A stretch of 64,000 nucleotides of DNA from Bog-473 sp963809825 (GTDB lineage: Bacteria; Actinomycetota; Acidimicrobiia; Acidimicrobiales; RAAP-2): NCBI GenBank assembly GCA_963809825.1, contig CAWELJ010000009.1:344516-408515 (forward strand), written 5' to 3'. The notes beneath the pieces are model-generated. The model was given only the letters and a program-made list of their open reading frames with translations, did no database searches and was not told where the DNA came from. The position numbers were made by a program, and so were the translations under genes. Position 1 is the stretch's first letter; each line of letters opens with the position of its first letter. Of the stretch, positions 1 to 8,973 are shown in pieces.

Positions 1-102
1 GCGGCGGAAGCGCATCCGCTCGGTGTCGAAGATCCACGTGCTGTGGCAGGACTCCAGGACGAAGAGGGCGTCCTCTGCGGGGGGGACCACATCGCTGATC
101 AT
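1..102 (-). CDS. hypothetical protein, N-terminal fragment running off the window edge
   Basis: An ATG at 100-102 opens a minus-strand frame that stays open to base 1, giving 34 codons that begin MISDVVPPAEDALFVLES and contain an SCHSTWIFD stretch. The third positions are GC-rich like the neighbouring genes. It lies downstream of the carboxyltransferase on the same strand, about 86 bp after its stop, so it could be co-transcribed or use its own promoter in that gap. I do not recognise the family from this fragment; the remainder lies outside the window. Confidence 0.5.
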   Translation of the reverse strand, partial: MISDVVPPAEDALFVLESCHSTWIFDTERMRFRR

Positions 103-143
103 GCCCGATCATTTCCCGGGATCGGCGTCGAATGCACCTCAGG

Positions 144-165
144 ATCGTTACGAATCTGTGACGAT
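144..165. promoter_or_regulatory. imperfect inverted repeat in the gap before the edge gene
   Basis: ATCGTTAC and GTGACGAT face each other across six bases, an 8-bp inverted repeat with one mismatch, inside the relatively AT-rich 86-bp gap between the carboxyltransferase stop and the ATG at 102. The spacing and position suit a dimeric repressor site for the leftmost gene. No regulator is assigned; chance is not excluded. Confidence 0.25.
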
Positions 166-188
166 TTGAGTTTTCCCTGGTCGAATCC

Positions 189-1541
189 CTATTGCGGCCC
201 CGCATCGTGCTTCCGGCCGACGACCAGCTCGCGCTTCGTGCAGAGCTGGCGCAGCGCTGCGCAGAGGACGATCCTGGTGTCCGCAGGGTCGATCACCTCG
301 TCCACCAACCCCCGCTCTGCCGCCTGCCACGGGTTGAGATAGGCGTCCTCATAGGCCAGCTCGCGGTCCGACCGCTCGCCGGGCTCGAGGGTCCGGTGGA
401 GGATCTGCACCGCCCCCGACGCCCCCATCACCGCCACCTCGGCGCCGGGCCAGGCGAGGCAGAGGTCATTGCCGATCCCGCGGGAATCCATGACGATGTA
501 CGCACCGCCGAACGCCTTGCGCAGGATCAGGCACAGCCGCGGCACCGTCGCCTGTGCGTAGGCGAACGCGAGCTCGGCCCCGTGGCGGATCATCCCGCGC
601 CATTCGAGGTCCTTGCCGGGCAGGAAGCCCGGCGTGTCCACGAGGCTCACGATGGGCAGGTTGAACGCGTCGCACAGGCGGACGAAGCGGGCGCCCTTCT
701 GTGACGCCGCGATGTCGAGCGTGCCCGCCAGGATCCGGGGTTGATTGGCCACCACACCGACCGGCATCCCTCCCAGCCGGGCGAACGCAGTGACGATCTG
801 CCCGGCCCAGCGCGGCCACAGCTCCCGGAATTCGCCATCGTCACAGAGCTCCCGCAGCACGTCGCGTATGTCGTATGTCGCCGCCTTGCGGTCGGGGATC
901 ACCGTGCGCAGCTCGGCGGTGGTCCGCAGCACCGAATCGCTCACCGGTGCCAGCGGTGGCACTTCGTCGGTGTTGGAGGGCAGGTACTCGAGCAACTCGG
1001 CCACGGCGCCGTCGACGTCCTCGGACTCCACGGCGCACAACCCGCTCGCGGTGGCGTGCACGGCGGTCCCGCCCAGTTCGCCGATGCCCACACGGATGCC
1101 GGTGAACTCGGCGACCATCTGGGGGCCGGACACGAAAGCCACGGCCTCCGAGCTCATGACCACGAGATCGGAGAGCCCGAGCAGAAGGGCAGGCCCCGAC
1201 ACGACGGGGCCCGTCGCCGCGGCGATCACCGGCACCTGCCCGCTGCAGCGCGAGATCGCGGCCGCCGCCCGGCCCCAGCCGTGCAGCGCGGCGACGCCGT
1301 CGAGGACATCCGCCCCGCTCGAGGCGACGAAGAAGACGAAGGGGATCCCCAGGGCGCGGGCCTGGTCGGCCGCCTCGGCGAGCCGCACGCCGTCGGCGTG
1401 GGTGATCGCACCGCGTCGCATGGTCCCGAGCGACCGGGCGATGACGGCGTTGCGCCCGCCGATCCGTCCCACCACCGAGGTGACGGCGCCGACGATGCCC
1501 TTGCCGACGTCGTGGTCCTCCTCCACGCGGATGGCGGTCAC
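189..1541 (-). CDS. acyl-CoA carboxylase, carboxyltransferase (beta) subunit-like protein
   Basis: A 450-residue protein of the biotin-dependent carboxyltransferase family (AccD/PCCB type), which moves a carboxyl group from carboxybiotin to an acyl-CoA. The N-terminal half has the crotonase-like core (GRNAVIARS, then FFVASSGADV and a glycine-rich CoA oxyanion region). The C-terminal half contains NQPRILAG, LVDTPGFLPG and KAFGGAYIVMDS, typical of the second carboxyltransferase lobe. The start is a GTG. Propionyl-CoA carboxylase beta chains are usually near 510-530 residues, so the usual N-terminal helical segment is short or missing. No biotin carboxylase or carrier gene is adjacent, and the acyl-CoA substrate cannot be told from sequence. 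Confidence 0.85.
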   Translation of the reverse strand: MTAIRVEEDHDVGKGIVGAVTSVVGRIGGRNAVIARSLGTMRRGAITHADGVRLAEAADQARALGIPFVFFVASSGADVLDGVAALHGWGRAAAAISRCSGQVPVIAAATGPVVSGPALLLGLSDLVVMSSEAVAFVSGPQMVAEFTGIRVGIGELGGTAVHATASGLCAVESEDVDGAVAELLEYLPSNTDEVPPLAPVSDSVLRTTAELRTVIPDRKAATYDIRDVLRELCDDGEFRELWPRWAGQIVTAFARLGGMPVGVVANQPRILAGTLDIAASQKGARFVRLCDAFNLPIVSLVDTPGFLPGKDLEWRGMIRHGAELAFAYAQATVPRLCLILRKAFGGAYIVMDSRGIGNDLCLAWPGAEVAVMGASGAVQILHRTLEPGERSDRELAYEDAYLNPWQAAERGLVDEVIDPADTRIVLCAALRQLCTKRELVVGRKHDAGPQ

Positions 1542-1595
1542 CGGGGCCGAATGTAGACCAGCCTCCGGGTTCCGGGGCGAGGTCGCCGGCCGGGA

Positions 1596-2075
1596 TTAGA
1601 GGTGGTTCGTCTCGGCCCGCCGCCACGGGCCGGAGCGCCCACCCGACTTCTCCCACAACGCGAGGTGCTCCACCGTCATGGTGCGATCGGAGGACTTGCA
1701 CATGTCATAGACGGTGAGGGCGGCGACCGTGCAGGCCGTCATCGCCTCCATCTCGACGCCGGTGCGGTCCACGGTCTCGACCTGGGCCTCCACCTCCACG
1801 TAGTCGTCCCCGATGGAGAAGTTGACCCCGATGGACCCGACGAGGACGGGGTGGCACATCGGGATGAGCTCGGCGGTCCGCTTGGCGGCCTGGATCCCGG
1901 CGATCCTGGCCGCGGCCAGCACGTCGCCCTTCGTGATGGCGTTGTTGGCCACCTTCGTCGTCGTCTCGGGCAGCATCGAGACCCGGCAGCGGGCCAGGGC
2001 ACGGCGATGCGTGGGCTCGCGGGGAGTGACGTCGACCATGCGGGCGCCGCCCAGCGGGTCGAGATTGGCCAGCAT
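1596..2075 (-). CDS. moaC: cyclic pyranopterin monophosphate synthase MoaC
   Basis: MoaC acts in the first stage of molybdenum cofactor synthesis, converting the MoaA product to cyclic pyranopterin monophosphate. Choosing the ATG at 2073-2075 gives 159 residues, the usual family length; the frame is open further upstream but that segment is not MoaC-like. Diagnostic blocks are ARMVDVTPREPTHRRA near the N-terminus, ITKGDVLAAARIAGIQAAK, the IPMCHP motif near residues 71-76, EAMTACTVAALTVYDMCK and the C-terminal DRTMTV. No other molybdopterin gene is adjacent. It is separated from the carboxyltransferase by about 54 bp and may share its transcript. Confidence 0.95.
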   Translation of the reverse strand: MLANLDPLGGARMVDVTPREPTHRRALARCRVSMLPETTTKVANNAITKGDVLAAARIAGIQAAKRTAELIPMCHPVLVGSIGVNFSIGDDYVEVEAQVETVDRTGVEMEAMTACTVAALTVYDMCKSSDRTMTVEHLALWEKSGGRSGPWRRAETNHL

Positions 2076-2192
2076 GCGGTCGGACACGAACGGGCAGTCT
2101 ACGGCCTGGGGCGGCTCCGGACCGACGCCGCCACCCACCCCCGCCGGGTAGACTTGGCAGTCTCAGGCTGCGAGTGCCAACGGAGGAGTCCA

Positions 2193-2510
2193 TTGCCGAC
2201 CTATGAATATGCGTGCACGTCCTGCGGGCACCGGCTCGAGGCCGTCCAGAGCTTCTCGGACGATCCCCTGACGGAATGCCCGGCGTGCGGGGCCGAGCTG
2301 CGCAAGGTGTACGCGCCCGTCGGCATCGTCCTGAAGGGCAGCGGGTTCTACAAGACGGACTCGAGGGCCGCGGCCGGCAACGGCTCGGGAACCAAGAAGT
2401 CCGACGACTCGACGAGCGGCTCGTCGGGCCCGGAGACGGCGCCCAAGAAGGACGCCCCCTCCTCGGGAGGCGCTCCGGAAGCCAAGCCCGCGGCGACGGC
2501 CGCGACCTGA
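2193..2510 (+). CDS. FmdB-family zinc-ribbon regulatory protein
   Basis: Starts at TTG 2193 (MPTYEYACTSCG) behind a clear GGAGGAG at 2182-2188 with suitable spacing; 105 residues. Cys8, Cys11, Cys29 and Cys32 form two CxxC knuckles typical of the small FmdB/CxxC_CXXC_SSSS family, named after a putative regulator of formamidase/amidase operons. The C-terminal half (from about residue 55) is a disordered Ser/Lys/Pro/Ala-rich tail, common in the family. It is transcribed away from moaC and toward the tldE/tldD pair, with only 10 bp between the convergent stops at 2510 and 2521. The true role of the family is poorly known. Confidence 0.85.
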   Translation: MPTYEYACTSCGHRLEAVQSFSDDPLTECPACGAELRKVYAPVGIVLKGSGFYKTDSRAAAGNGSGTKKSDDSTSGSSGPETAPKKDAPSSGGAPEAKPAATAAT

Positions 2511-2520
2511 GGGCCGCTCA

Positions 2521-3882
2521 TCAGTCGCCGCTGAGCGCCATGTCGGCGATGGCGACGGTCTGGCCCGCCGCCACCCCGGGCAGCCAGCGCAGGTCCCCGC
2601 CGATCGCGACCACCGACTGGAGCATGCGTTGCAGCGTGGACGCCACCGTCACCTCCCGCACCGGCTCCGCCAGCATGCCGCCCCGGATCATCAACCCCTC
2701 CGCGCCCACCGAGAAGTCCCCGCTCACCGGGTTGACCCCCGAGTGGACCCCCGTCACCGACTGCACGTAGACGCCGTCACCGACGGCAGCGAGAATCTCG
2801 TCGGGCCCGCTGTCCCCCGGTGCGAGCACGAGGGCGCGGCAACCCGCGGACGGCGTCCCGGCGAAGCCGCCCCGCACCGCCGATCCCGTGGACACCGTCC
2901 CGGCCCGGCGGGCCGAAACCGTGTCGAAGACGAACATCCGCAGCACCCCGTCGGAGATCAGGACGTTGCGACGGCACGCCAGGCCCTCGCCGTCGTGCGA
3001 CGAGGCGCCGTAGGCCCGCCCGTCGGTCGGGTCGTCGACCAGGAGGACCCCACTGGTGGCAACGGTCTCGCCGATGCGACCGGCGAAGAAGGACCGGCCC
3101 TTGACGACCGCTTCGCCCGAGAGCGCGGACGCCAACACCGACAGCAAGGTCGAGACCACACGCGGGTCGAAGACGACGGTGCAGTGTGCGGAGCCCGCCT
3201 TCTGCGCGCCGAGCATCCGGGTCGCGCGCAGGACGGCATCGTCCATGGCTTCGTCGGGAACGAGCTCGCCGGGCCCGCGGCCGACGCTGAAGCCGGTCCC
3301 CGTCTGTGTCTCCGCCCCCTCGCCGGCGATGGCGTCGACGGAGAGGAACGCGTTGGTGCGCCGCCGGCAGGAGGAGATGCCGGTCGTCGACACCAGCGCC
3401 ACCTCCACCCGGCTGTCGGCGTAGTCGGCGGAGGAGACCTGTCGGATCCGGGGATCGGCGGCGCGGGTCGCCCGCTCGAGCTCGATCGCCAATGCGACCT
3501 TCTTCTCCATGGGCGTCGTGGCGACGCCGTCGTCCCACAGGTCGAGCTCCGCGGCGGCCACGGCGTCGGGCACGGCCAGGTCGACGTCGGGGTCCGGGGT
3601 GGCGAAGCGGGCGTTGTCGCGGGCATCGGCCAGCGTGGCGGCGATCACCGCCGGATCGAGCGAGCCCGCCCAGGCGAAGCCCACCTGGCTGCCCTCGCCA
3701 CCGGGCCCGTCGACGAGGACGCGGATGCCCACGCCGGACGAGTCGGCCGAGGTCAGGGACTCGATCTCCCCCTCGTAGGCGCGCACCTCGGTGTCGGTGC
3801 CCCGGGTCACGTAGACCTCGACGCCTTCACCGGAGCGCGCCTGGGCGACCACGGACGTCGCCAGCTCGAGGAGGTCGCTCAC
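2521..3882 (-). CDS. pmbA: TldE/PmbA-family metallopeptidase subunit
   Basis: A 453-residue protein of the TldD/PmbA (U62) family. In E. coli, TldD and TldE form a heterodimeric protease that matures the peptide antibiotic microcin B17 and degrades CcdA; the homologous pair in many genomes has unknown natural substrates. This member lacks the HExxxH zinc motif, which marks it as the TldE/PmbA partner. It has the family's middle and C-terminal blocks (GVGIRVLVDG, VVFDPRVVSTLLSVL, GLACRRNVLISDGVL, SVTGVHSGVNPVSGDFS). Its ATG overlaps the stop of tldD in an ATGA arrangement, so the two are translationally coupled. Confidence 0.9.
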   Translation of the reverse strand: MSDLLELATSVVAQARSGEGVEVYVTRGTDTEVRAYEGEIESLTSADSSGVGIRVLVDGPGGEGSQVGFAWAGSLDPAVIAATLADARDNARFATPDPDVDLAVPDAVAAAELDLWDDGVATTPMEKKVALAIELERATRAADPRIRQVSSADYADSRVEVALVSTTGISSCRRRTNAFLSVDAIAGEGAETQTGTGFSVGRGPGELVPDEAMDDAVLRATRMLGAQKAGSAHCTVVFDPRVVSTLLSVLASALSGEAVVKGRSFFAGRIGETVATSGVLLVDDPTDGRAYGASSHDGEGLACRRNVLISDGVLRMFVFDTVSARRAGTVSTGSAVRGGFAGTPSAGCRALVLAPGDSGPDEILAAVGDGVYVQSVTGVHSGVNPVSGDFSVGAEGLMIRGGMLAEPVREVTVASTLQRMLQSVVAIGGDLRWLPGVAAGQTVAIADMALSGD

Positions 3883-5276
3883 GCCGTCCCCCCGAGCGTG
3901 ACGCCCGTGATGCGCAGCGTGGCCTGCCCGCAGCCGACGGGGACACTCTGCCCGTCCTTGCCGCAGGTCCCCGGTGTCATGTCGAAGTCGGTGGCCACGG
4001 CGTCGATGCGCCGCAGGACCTCGGGGCCGTTCCCGATCAGGTTGGCGTCGCGCAGCGGCTCGGTGATGCGGCCGCCTTCGATCAGGTACGCCTCGGTGGT
4101 GCCGAAGACGAAATCACCGGTGGCCGTGTTCACCTGGCCGCCGCCGAGCTTCTTGACGTAGACGCCGGACGGTGTCTGGGCCACGATCTCGTCGGGATCC
4201 TCTGCTCCCGCGAGCAGGTACGTGTTCGTCATGCGCACCATCGGCAGGTACTGGTAGCTCTGGCGACGCCCGTTGCCCGACGACTTGCGGCCCTCCTTGC
4301 GCGCCCGCAGCCAGTCCCACATGTAGTCGGTCAAGACCCCGTTCTCGATCAGCACGTTGCGGGCAGGCGGGCAACCCTCGTCGTCCACCCCGAAATTGCC
4401 CCACTCGCCCAGCACGGTGCCGTCGTCCACCAACGTGACCAGCGGGCTGGCGACGAGCTGCCCGACCTGGCCCGTGTAGACGGAGGCGTCCTTGACGATG
4501 TGGTCCGCCTCGAGCCCGTGGCCGCACGCCTCGTGGAAGAGAATGCCGCCGGAGCCTCCGGCCAGCACGATGGGCACCTCGCCCGACGGGGCCGGGCGGG
4601 CCGACAGCTTGGCCAGCGCCCTGGCGGCCGCCGTGTGCGCGATCTCCTCGACCGGGTGGCGCTCGAAGATCTCGAAGCCCTCGGTCCGGGCCAGGGACTC
4701 GTAGCCCGTCTGCATGCCCGTGTCGCCGTTGGCGACGCAGACGACGTTGAACCGCGTGCGGATCTGATCGTCCCCGGCCAGCAACCCGTCGGAATTGGCG
4801 ATCAGCACCCGGCGCCGGCTGTCGCCGCAGCCCACCTGCACCTGGGAGATCGCGCCGCCGGCGCCCCGGGCCGCCTCGTCGGCCCGCGTCAGCAGCTCGA
4901 GCTTGCGGGCCTTGTCCACCCTGTCGGGCGGCGTGCGGTCCCCGCGGTCGTGCACGGACGCGGGCCCCAGCGCGACGGTGCGCACCGCCGCACCCCCTTG
5001 CCCCGCCACCGCCGCCGCGGCACGGGCGGCGGCCAGGAGTCCGGCTTCGCTGAGGTCTGCCGTATGGGCGAAGCCGGTCGTCTCGCCGTCCACGACGCGG
5101 ATCCCCGCCCCCCGCGAGCGCCCCGAGGAGAGCTCTTCGACCTTGCGGTCGTCGAGCACCGCACTGGCCGTCGCGGTGTCCTCGGCGAAGACCTCCGCCA
5201 GGTCACCGCCCCCGACCAGAGCGGCGGACAGGACGCGTTCGAGCACGTCAGAGTCGATGAGGGTGGTGTCGGTCAC
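3879..5276 (-). CDS. tldD: TldD metallopeptidase, catalytic subunit
   Basis: Starting at GTG 5276 (VTDTTLIDSDVLERVL) gives 465 residues, matching the usual 470-480; the frame is open further upstream but that part is opposite the neighbouring thioesterase gene. The zinc-protease motif HEACGH followed by GLEADH lies near residues 245-257, preceded by a glycine-rich block and GEVPIVLAGGSGGILF. The C-terminal region keeps GVYVKKLGGGQVNTATGDF and LRDANLIGNGPEVL, family signatures. It is the upstream, metal-bearing member of a coupled tldD-tldE pair. Confidence 0.93.
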   Translation of the reverse strand: MTDTTLIDSDVLERVLSAALVGGGDLAEVFAEDTATASAVLDDRKVEELSSGRSRGAGIRVVDGETTGFAHTADLSEAGLLAAARAAAAVAGQGGAAVRTVALGPASVHDRGDRTPPDRVDKARKLELLTRADEAARGAGGAISQVQVGCGDSRRRVLIANSDGLLAGDDQIRTRFNVVCVANGDTGMQTGYESLARTEGFEIFERHPVEEIAHTAAARALAKLSARPAPSGEVPIVLAGGSGGILFHEACGHGLEADHIVKDASVYTGQVGQLVASPLVTLVDDGTVLGEWGNFGVDDEGCPPARNVLIENGVLTDYMWDWLRARKEGRKSSGNGRRQSYQYLPMVRMTNTYLLAGAEDPDEIVAQTPSGVYVKKLGGGQVNTATGDFVFGTTEAYLIEGGRITEPLRDANLIGNGPEVLRRIDAVATDFDMTPGTCGKDGQSVPVGCGQATLRITGVTLGGTA

Positions 5277-5294
5277 GGCGGTATCGTAATCGCC

Positions 5295-5735
5295 GTGCCC
5301 GCGAACACCTCCGAGACGCGCACCCCCGCCGGGCACGGGCCGCATGCCGGCCTCACGGCCCAGCTCGAGCTGACGGTAGGCCCCGCGGACACCGCCGAGC
5401 ACTTCAGCTCGGGCGACGTCCCCGTCCTCGCCACACCCCGCCTGATCGCCCTGTGCGAGGAGGCCAGCTGCCGAGCCACCGACGGCCATCTCGACGAGTC
5501 GCAGTCGAGCGTGGCCACCCGGGTGCAGTTCGACCACCTGGCGCCGGTCGCTGTCGGCTCGGTGGTCCTCGCCGAGGCCACGCTGGTCAAGGTCGAAGGC
5601 CGGAGGCTGATCTTCACGGTCTCCGCGGCCCGGCTCGAGGACGAGGGCGGTGGGCTCGTCGGTGCGGGGCGCGTGACCCGGGTCGTGGTCGACCGCTCCG
5701 CCTTCTTGACCAAGGCGGGCGCGGCCAAACCCTGA
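5295..5735 (+). CDS. hotdog-fold thioesterase, fluoroacetyl-CoA thioesterase-like
   Basis: 146 residues from GTG 5295 (VPANTSETRTPAG). The block VLATPRLIALCEEASCRA, then a stretch reading VATRVQFDHLAPVAVGS and a late RVTRVVVD strand, match the FlK-like branch of hotdog thioesterases, in which Thr, Glu and His residues hydrolyse short or unusual acyl-CoAs. Glu in CEEAS and His in FDHLAP are candidate active-site residues. Its start lies only 18 bp from the divergent tldD start, so each promoter must sit inside the other gene or the gap must hold a very compact divergent control region. Substrate unknown. Confidence 0.8.
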   Translation: MPANTSETRTPAGHGPHAGLTAQLELTVGPADTAEHFSSGDVPVLATPRLIALCEEASCRATDGHLDESQSSVATRVQFDHLAPVAVGSVVLAEATLVKVEGRRLIFTVSAARLEDEGGGLVGAGRVTRVVVDRSAFLTKAGAAKP

Positions 5736-5788
5736 GCGCGACCCCGCCCGCGGTCGAGGGGCCCCGGCTCCTGGCTGGAGCGGGTCCC

Positions 5789-6937
5789 GTGGTGGCGGCC
5801 TTCGCGACGTTCGGCCTCTTCTGGGGCAGTTGGGCCGTCATGCTCTTCGACGTCCAGCACGCCTTCTCCCTGAACGACGCCCAGCTGGGCCTGCTGCTGG
5901 CGGTCGCCATCGCGGTGGCCGGCGCCTCGAGCGCCGTGATGGCCCACCTGGCCGACCGGGTGGGCGCGCGCCGCCTCCTGTGGATCGCGCTCTTCGCCTG
6001 GGCCGTCCTGCTCTGCGTCCTGGCCCTGACCCGCCAGCGCTGGGCGTTCGCCACGGTGCTGGTGCTGGTCGAGATCGCGGGCGGCTCCATCGACACGGCC
6101 ATGAACGCCGAGGCGTCACACCGCCTGGTCACCAAGCCGTCGTCCCTCGTCCGGCTCCACGCACTGTTCAACGCCGGTGCGCTCACGGGAGCCGCCACCG
6201 CCGCCCTCGTCATTCACGCCGGGGTGTCGTGGCGCTGGGTCTGGCCGGCGATCGCGCTCGTCGCTCTCGGCGTGGGCGCTTGGGCGCTGGCCACCGATCC
6301 CGGCACGGCGCTCGTCCCGGCCGGCGGGGAGGTCCCGGCCCCGCACGCCGGGAGCCACCCCCTGCGGCGGCTGCGCCGCGACGGCCTTTTGATCCTGCTG
6401 GCGGTGTTCGCCCTGGCCGAGGTCACCGAAGGCGGCGTCGACACCTGGGGCGTGCTCTTCCTGCGCAACCACCTGGCCACCGGCGTGCTGCTCGGCGCCG
6501 GGGCGTACGTGGTCGGGCAGCTCGTCGCGGCGACCACCCGCGGAGCCGGCGGCACGCTGCTCGGCCGGTTGTCGACCCGCAGCGCACTGATCCTGGGCGG
6601 GTGCGTCGCCGGCGCGGGCATCCTCCTCGAATCGGTCTCCCCGTTGGCCGGCGTCGCCGCGGTGGGGCTCGCCCTCGGCGCGGGCGGGGCCTCGCTCTTC
6701 TGGCCCTTGGTCATGAGCTCGGTCAGCCGGCTGGCCAGCCAGGTCGTCTCTGCGGTGGGGACGTTCACCGCGGCGGGGTACGTGGGTTGGGTCGCCGGTG
6801 CGCCCATCGTCGGCTGGGTCTCGCAGACGTTCGGGCCGGCCCGGGGCCTTCAGGTCCTGGCCGTGGCCTCCTTCGGCGTGGCGGTCTGCACGTTGTTCAC
6901 GCCGCGGCGCCGGGCCGCCCGGCAGGCCAGAGGGTAG
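5789..6937 (+). CDS. major facilitator superfamily transporter
   Basis: An integral membrane protein of about 382 residues with roughly 12 hydrophobic segments. The loop between segments 2 and 3 reads HLADRVGARRLLW, the MFS motif A form. A cytoplasmic linker HPLRRLRRDG separates the two six-helix halves. The best start is GTG 5789 because GGAG at 5777-5780 lies eight bases before it; GTG 5792 is equally in frame, and CTG 5732 overlaps the thioesterase stop but is unlikely. It follows the thioesterase by about 50 bp on the same strand. The sequence resembles FucP/YbjJ-type permeases, but the substrate cannot be inferred. Confidence 0.85.
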   Translation: MVAAFATFGLFWGSWAVMLFDVQHAFSLNDAQLGLLLAVAIAVAGASSAVMAHLADRVGARRLLWIALFAWAVLLCVLALTRQRWAFATVLVLVEIAGGSIDTAMNAEASHRLVTKPSSLVRLHALFNAGALTGAATAALVIHAGVSWRWVWPAIALVALGVGAWALATDPGTALVPAGGEVPAPHAGSHPLRRLRRDGLLILLAVFALAEVTEGGVDTWGVLFLRNHLATGVLLGAGAYVVGQLVAATTRGAGGTLLGRLSTRSALILGGCVAGAGILLESVSPLAGVAAVGLALGAGGASLFWPLVMSSVSRLASQVVSAVGTFTAAGYVGWVAGAPIVGWVSQTFGPARGLQVLAVASFGVAVCTLFTPRRRAARQARG

Positions 6938-6953
6938 CCTGGGGCCAACCGCC

Positions 6954-8960
6954 ATGATCCTCCACAGCATCGAGACGCCCGCCGACGTCAAGGGCCTGAA
7001 CCAGCAAGAACTCGCCGAATTGAGCGAGGAGATCAGGGCGTTCATCGTCGACACGGTGACCACCACCGGTGGCCATCTCGGCTCGAACCTGGGCGCCGTG
7101 GAGCTCACCCTGGCCCTGCACCGGGTGTTCGACTCGCCACGCGACGTCATCCTGTGGGACACCGGTCACCAGGCCTACGTGCACAAGCTGCTGACCGGGC
7201 GGCGCTTCGGCTTCAAGACCCTCAAGCAGGCCGGCGGCATGTCGGGGTATCCGAACCGGGCCGAGTCGGAGCACGACTGGATCGAGAACAGTCACGCCTC
7301 GACGGCGCTCTCGTACGCCCACGGCATCGCCAGCGGGTTCACGCTGCGCGGCATCGACGGCGAGCGCCGGGTGGTGGCCGTGGTCGGGGACGGGGCGCTG
7401 ACCGGTGGGATGGCCTATGAGGCCCTCAACAACCTCGGACACTCACGACGGCGGGTCGTGATCGTGCTCAACGACAACGGGCGCTCCTATGCGCCGACGG
7501 TGTCCCAGCTCTCGCAGAGCCTGACGACGCTGCGGCTCAACCCGACCTACACCGCGGCGCGTGAACGCCTGCGGCTGCGCCTGCGCGAGCTCCCGGCCTT
7601 CGGCGAGCTCGCCTACACGGGCGTGCACTCGCTGACCAGCGCGCTGCGCGAGATGGTGGCACCCCACACATTCTTCGAGGCACTGGGCGTCCGCTATGCC
7701 GGGCCGATCGACGGCCACGACATCGAGCACATGGAGCAGGCGTTCAGCCATGCCGCCGAATGGGACGGTCCCATCGTCGTCCACGTGCTGACACAGAAGG
7801 GCCGCGGCTACGCGCCGGCCGAAGAGGACGAGATCCAGCGCCTGCACGACGTCAAGGCGACCAAGCCGATCGTGCTGGAGAATGCGGTGGGCAGCTCCGC
7901 CGGGCTCGCCGTGGGCGGCTCCGCCGGCTCCGACAGCGGCGGGGTCACCTCGCCCGGCTCGCCGCGCGAGACCGGGAGCGGCGACGAGTCGCCCCCACGG
8001 GCCGCCACCTACACCGACGCGTTCTCGCGCGCCCTGCAGGCGGCCGCGGAAGAAGACGCCCGCGTCGTGGCGCTCACCGCGGCCATGCCCGGACCGACGG
8101 GTCTGCTCGCCTTCCAGGCCCGGTTCCCCGATCGCTTCTTCGACGTCGGCATCGCGGAGCAGCACGAGGCGACCGCCGCCGCCGGGATGGCCATGGCCGG
8201 CCTGCGTCCCGTCGTCGCGGTGTACTCCACCTTCTGGAGCCGTGCGTTCGACCAGGCCAACCTCGACGTCGGCCTGCACGGCTGTCCCGTGGTCTTCGTC
8301 CTGGACCGGGCCGGCATCACCGGCGACGACGGCCCGAGCCACCACGGCATCCTCGATCTGAACCTCGCCCTGTCGATCCCGGGCATGACGGTGTTCGCGC
8401 CGTCGGCCGCGGAGGAGGTGGCGCCGATGCTGCGCGCCGCCCTCGAGCTGCCCGGGCCCTCGACCATCCGGTTCCCCAAGAGCGCGCCGCGGCACATCGC
8501 CCTCGAGGATGTCGGCCGGGGGCTCCAGGCATCGCAGCTGCGCGGCGGCGACGGGTCGGTCTGCCTGCTCGGTGTCGGCAAGACGGTCGGCGCCTGCCTC
8601 GACGCCGCCGACGAGCTGGCGGGCGAGGGGATTGCGGCCACGGTCTGGGACGTCCGGGTGGTGTCGCCGGCCGACGTCTCCATGCTCAGCGACGCCGCCC
8701 GCCACCGGCTCGTCGTCACGGTCGAGGACGGCGTGCGCCACGGTGGTGCGGGCGCCTTCCTCGTCGATGCCATGTCGGCCCAGGTGGAGTCCGGCGGCCT
8801 CCCGGGCCCGGCGACGCGCGTCCTGGGCGTCCCCCGCCAATTCCTGGCCCAGGGCAGGGCCGACGACATCCTGGCGAGCATCGGCCTCGACGGTGCCGGC
8901 ATCGCGGAGAGCGTCCGCCGGGCGGGTCTCGAGGTCCCGGCCGCCGAGGCGGAACACTGA
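6954..8960 (+). CDS. dxs: 1-deoxy-D-xylulose-5-phosphate synthase
   Basis: Condenses pyruvate with glyceraldehyde-3-phosphate using thiamine diphosphate, the first step of the MEP isoprenoid pathway. The 668-residue protein has the N-terminal TPP domain (TGGHLGSNLGAVELTLALH, DTGHQAYVHKLLTGR, VGDGALTGGMAYEALNN), the pyrimidine-binding transketolase domain (FDVGIAEQHEATAAAGMA, GDDGPSHHGILDLNL) and a C-terminal domain. It is about 30-40 residues longer than usual because a Gly/Ser-rich insert, roughly residues 310-350, links the first two domains. It starts at ATG 6954, 16 bp after the MFS gene, and ends 13 bp from the convergent nucleotidyltransferase. Confidence 0.96.
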   Translation: MILHSIETPADVKGLNQQELAELSEEIRAFIVDTVTTTGGHLGSNLGAVELTLALHRVFDSPRDVILWDTGHQAYVHKLLTGRRFGFKTLKQAGGMSGYPNRAESEHDWIENSHASTALSYAHGIASGFTLRGIDGERRVVAVVGDGALTGGMAYEALNNLGHSRRRVVIVLNDNGRSYAPTVSQLSQSLTTLRLNPTYTAARERLRLRLRELPAFGELAYTGVHSLTSALREMVAPHTFFEALGVRYAGPIDGHDIEHMEQAFSHAAEWDGPIVVHVLTQKGRGYAPAEEDEIQRLHDVKATKPIVLENAVGSSAGLAVGGSAGSDSGGVTSPGSPRETGSGDESPPRAATYTDAFSRALQAAAEEDARVVALTAAMPGPTGLLAFQARFPDRFFDVGIAEQHEATAAAGMAMAGLRPVVAVYSTFWSRAFDQANLDVGLHGCPVVFVLDRAGITGDDGPSHHGILDLNLALSIPGMTVFAPSAAEEVAPMLRAALELPGPSTIRFPKSAPRHIALEDVGRGLQASQLRGGDGSVCLLGVGKTVGACLDAADELAGEGIAATVWDVRVVSPADVSMLSDAARHRLVVTVEDGVRHGGAGAFLVDAMSAQVESGGLPGPATRVLGVPRQFLAQGRADDILASIGLDGAGIAESVRRAGLEVPAAEAEH

Positions 8961-8973
8961 GCGACCGGCACGG

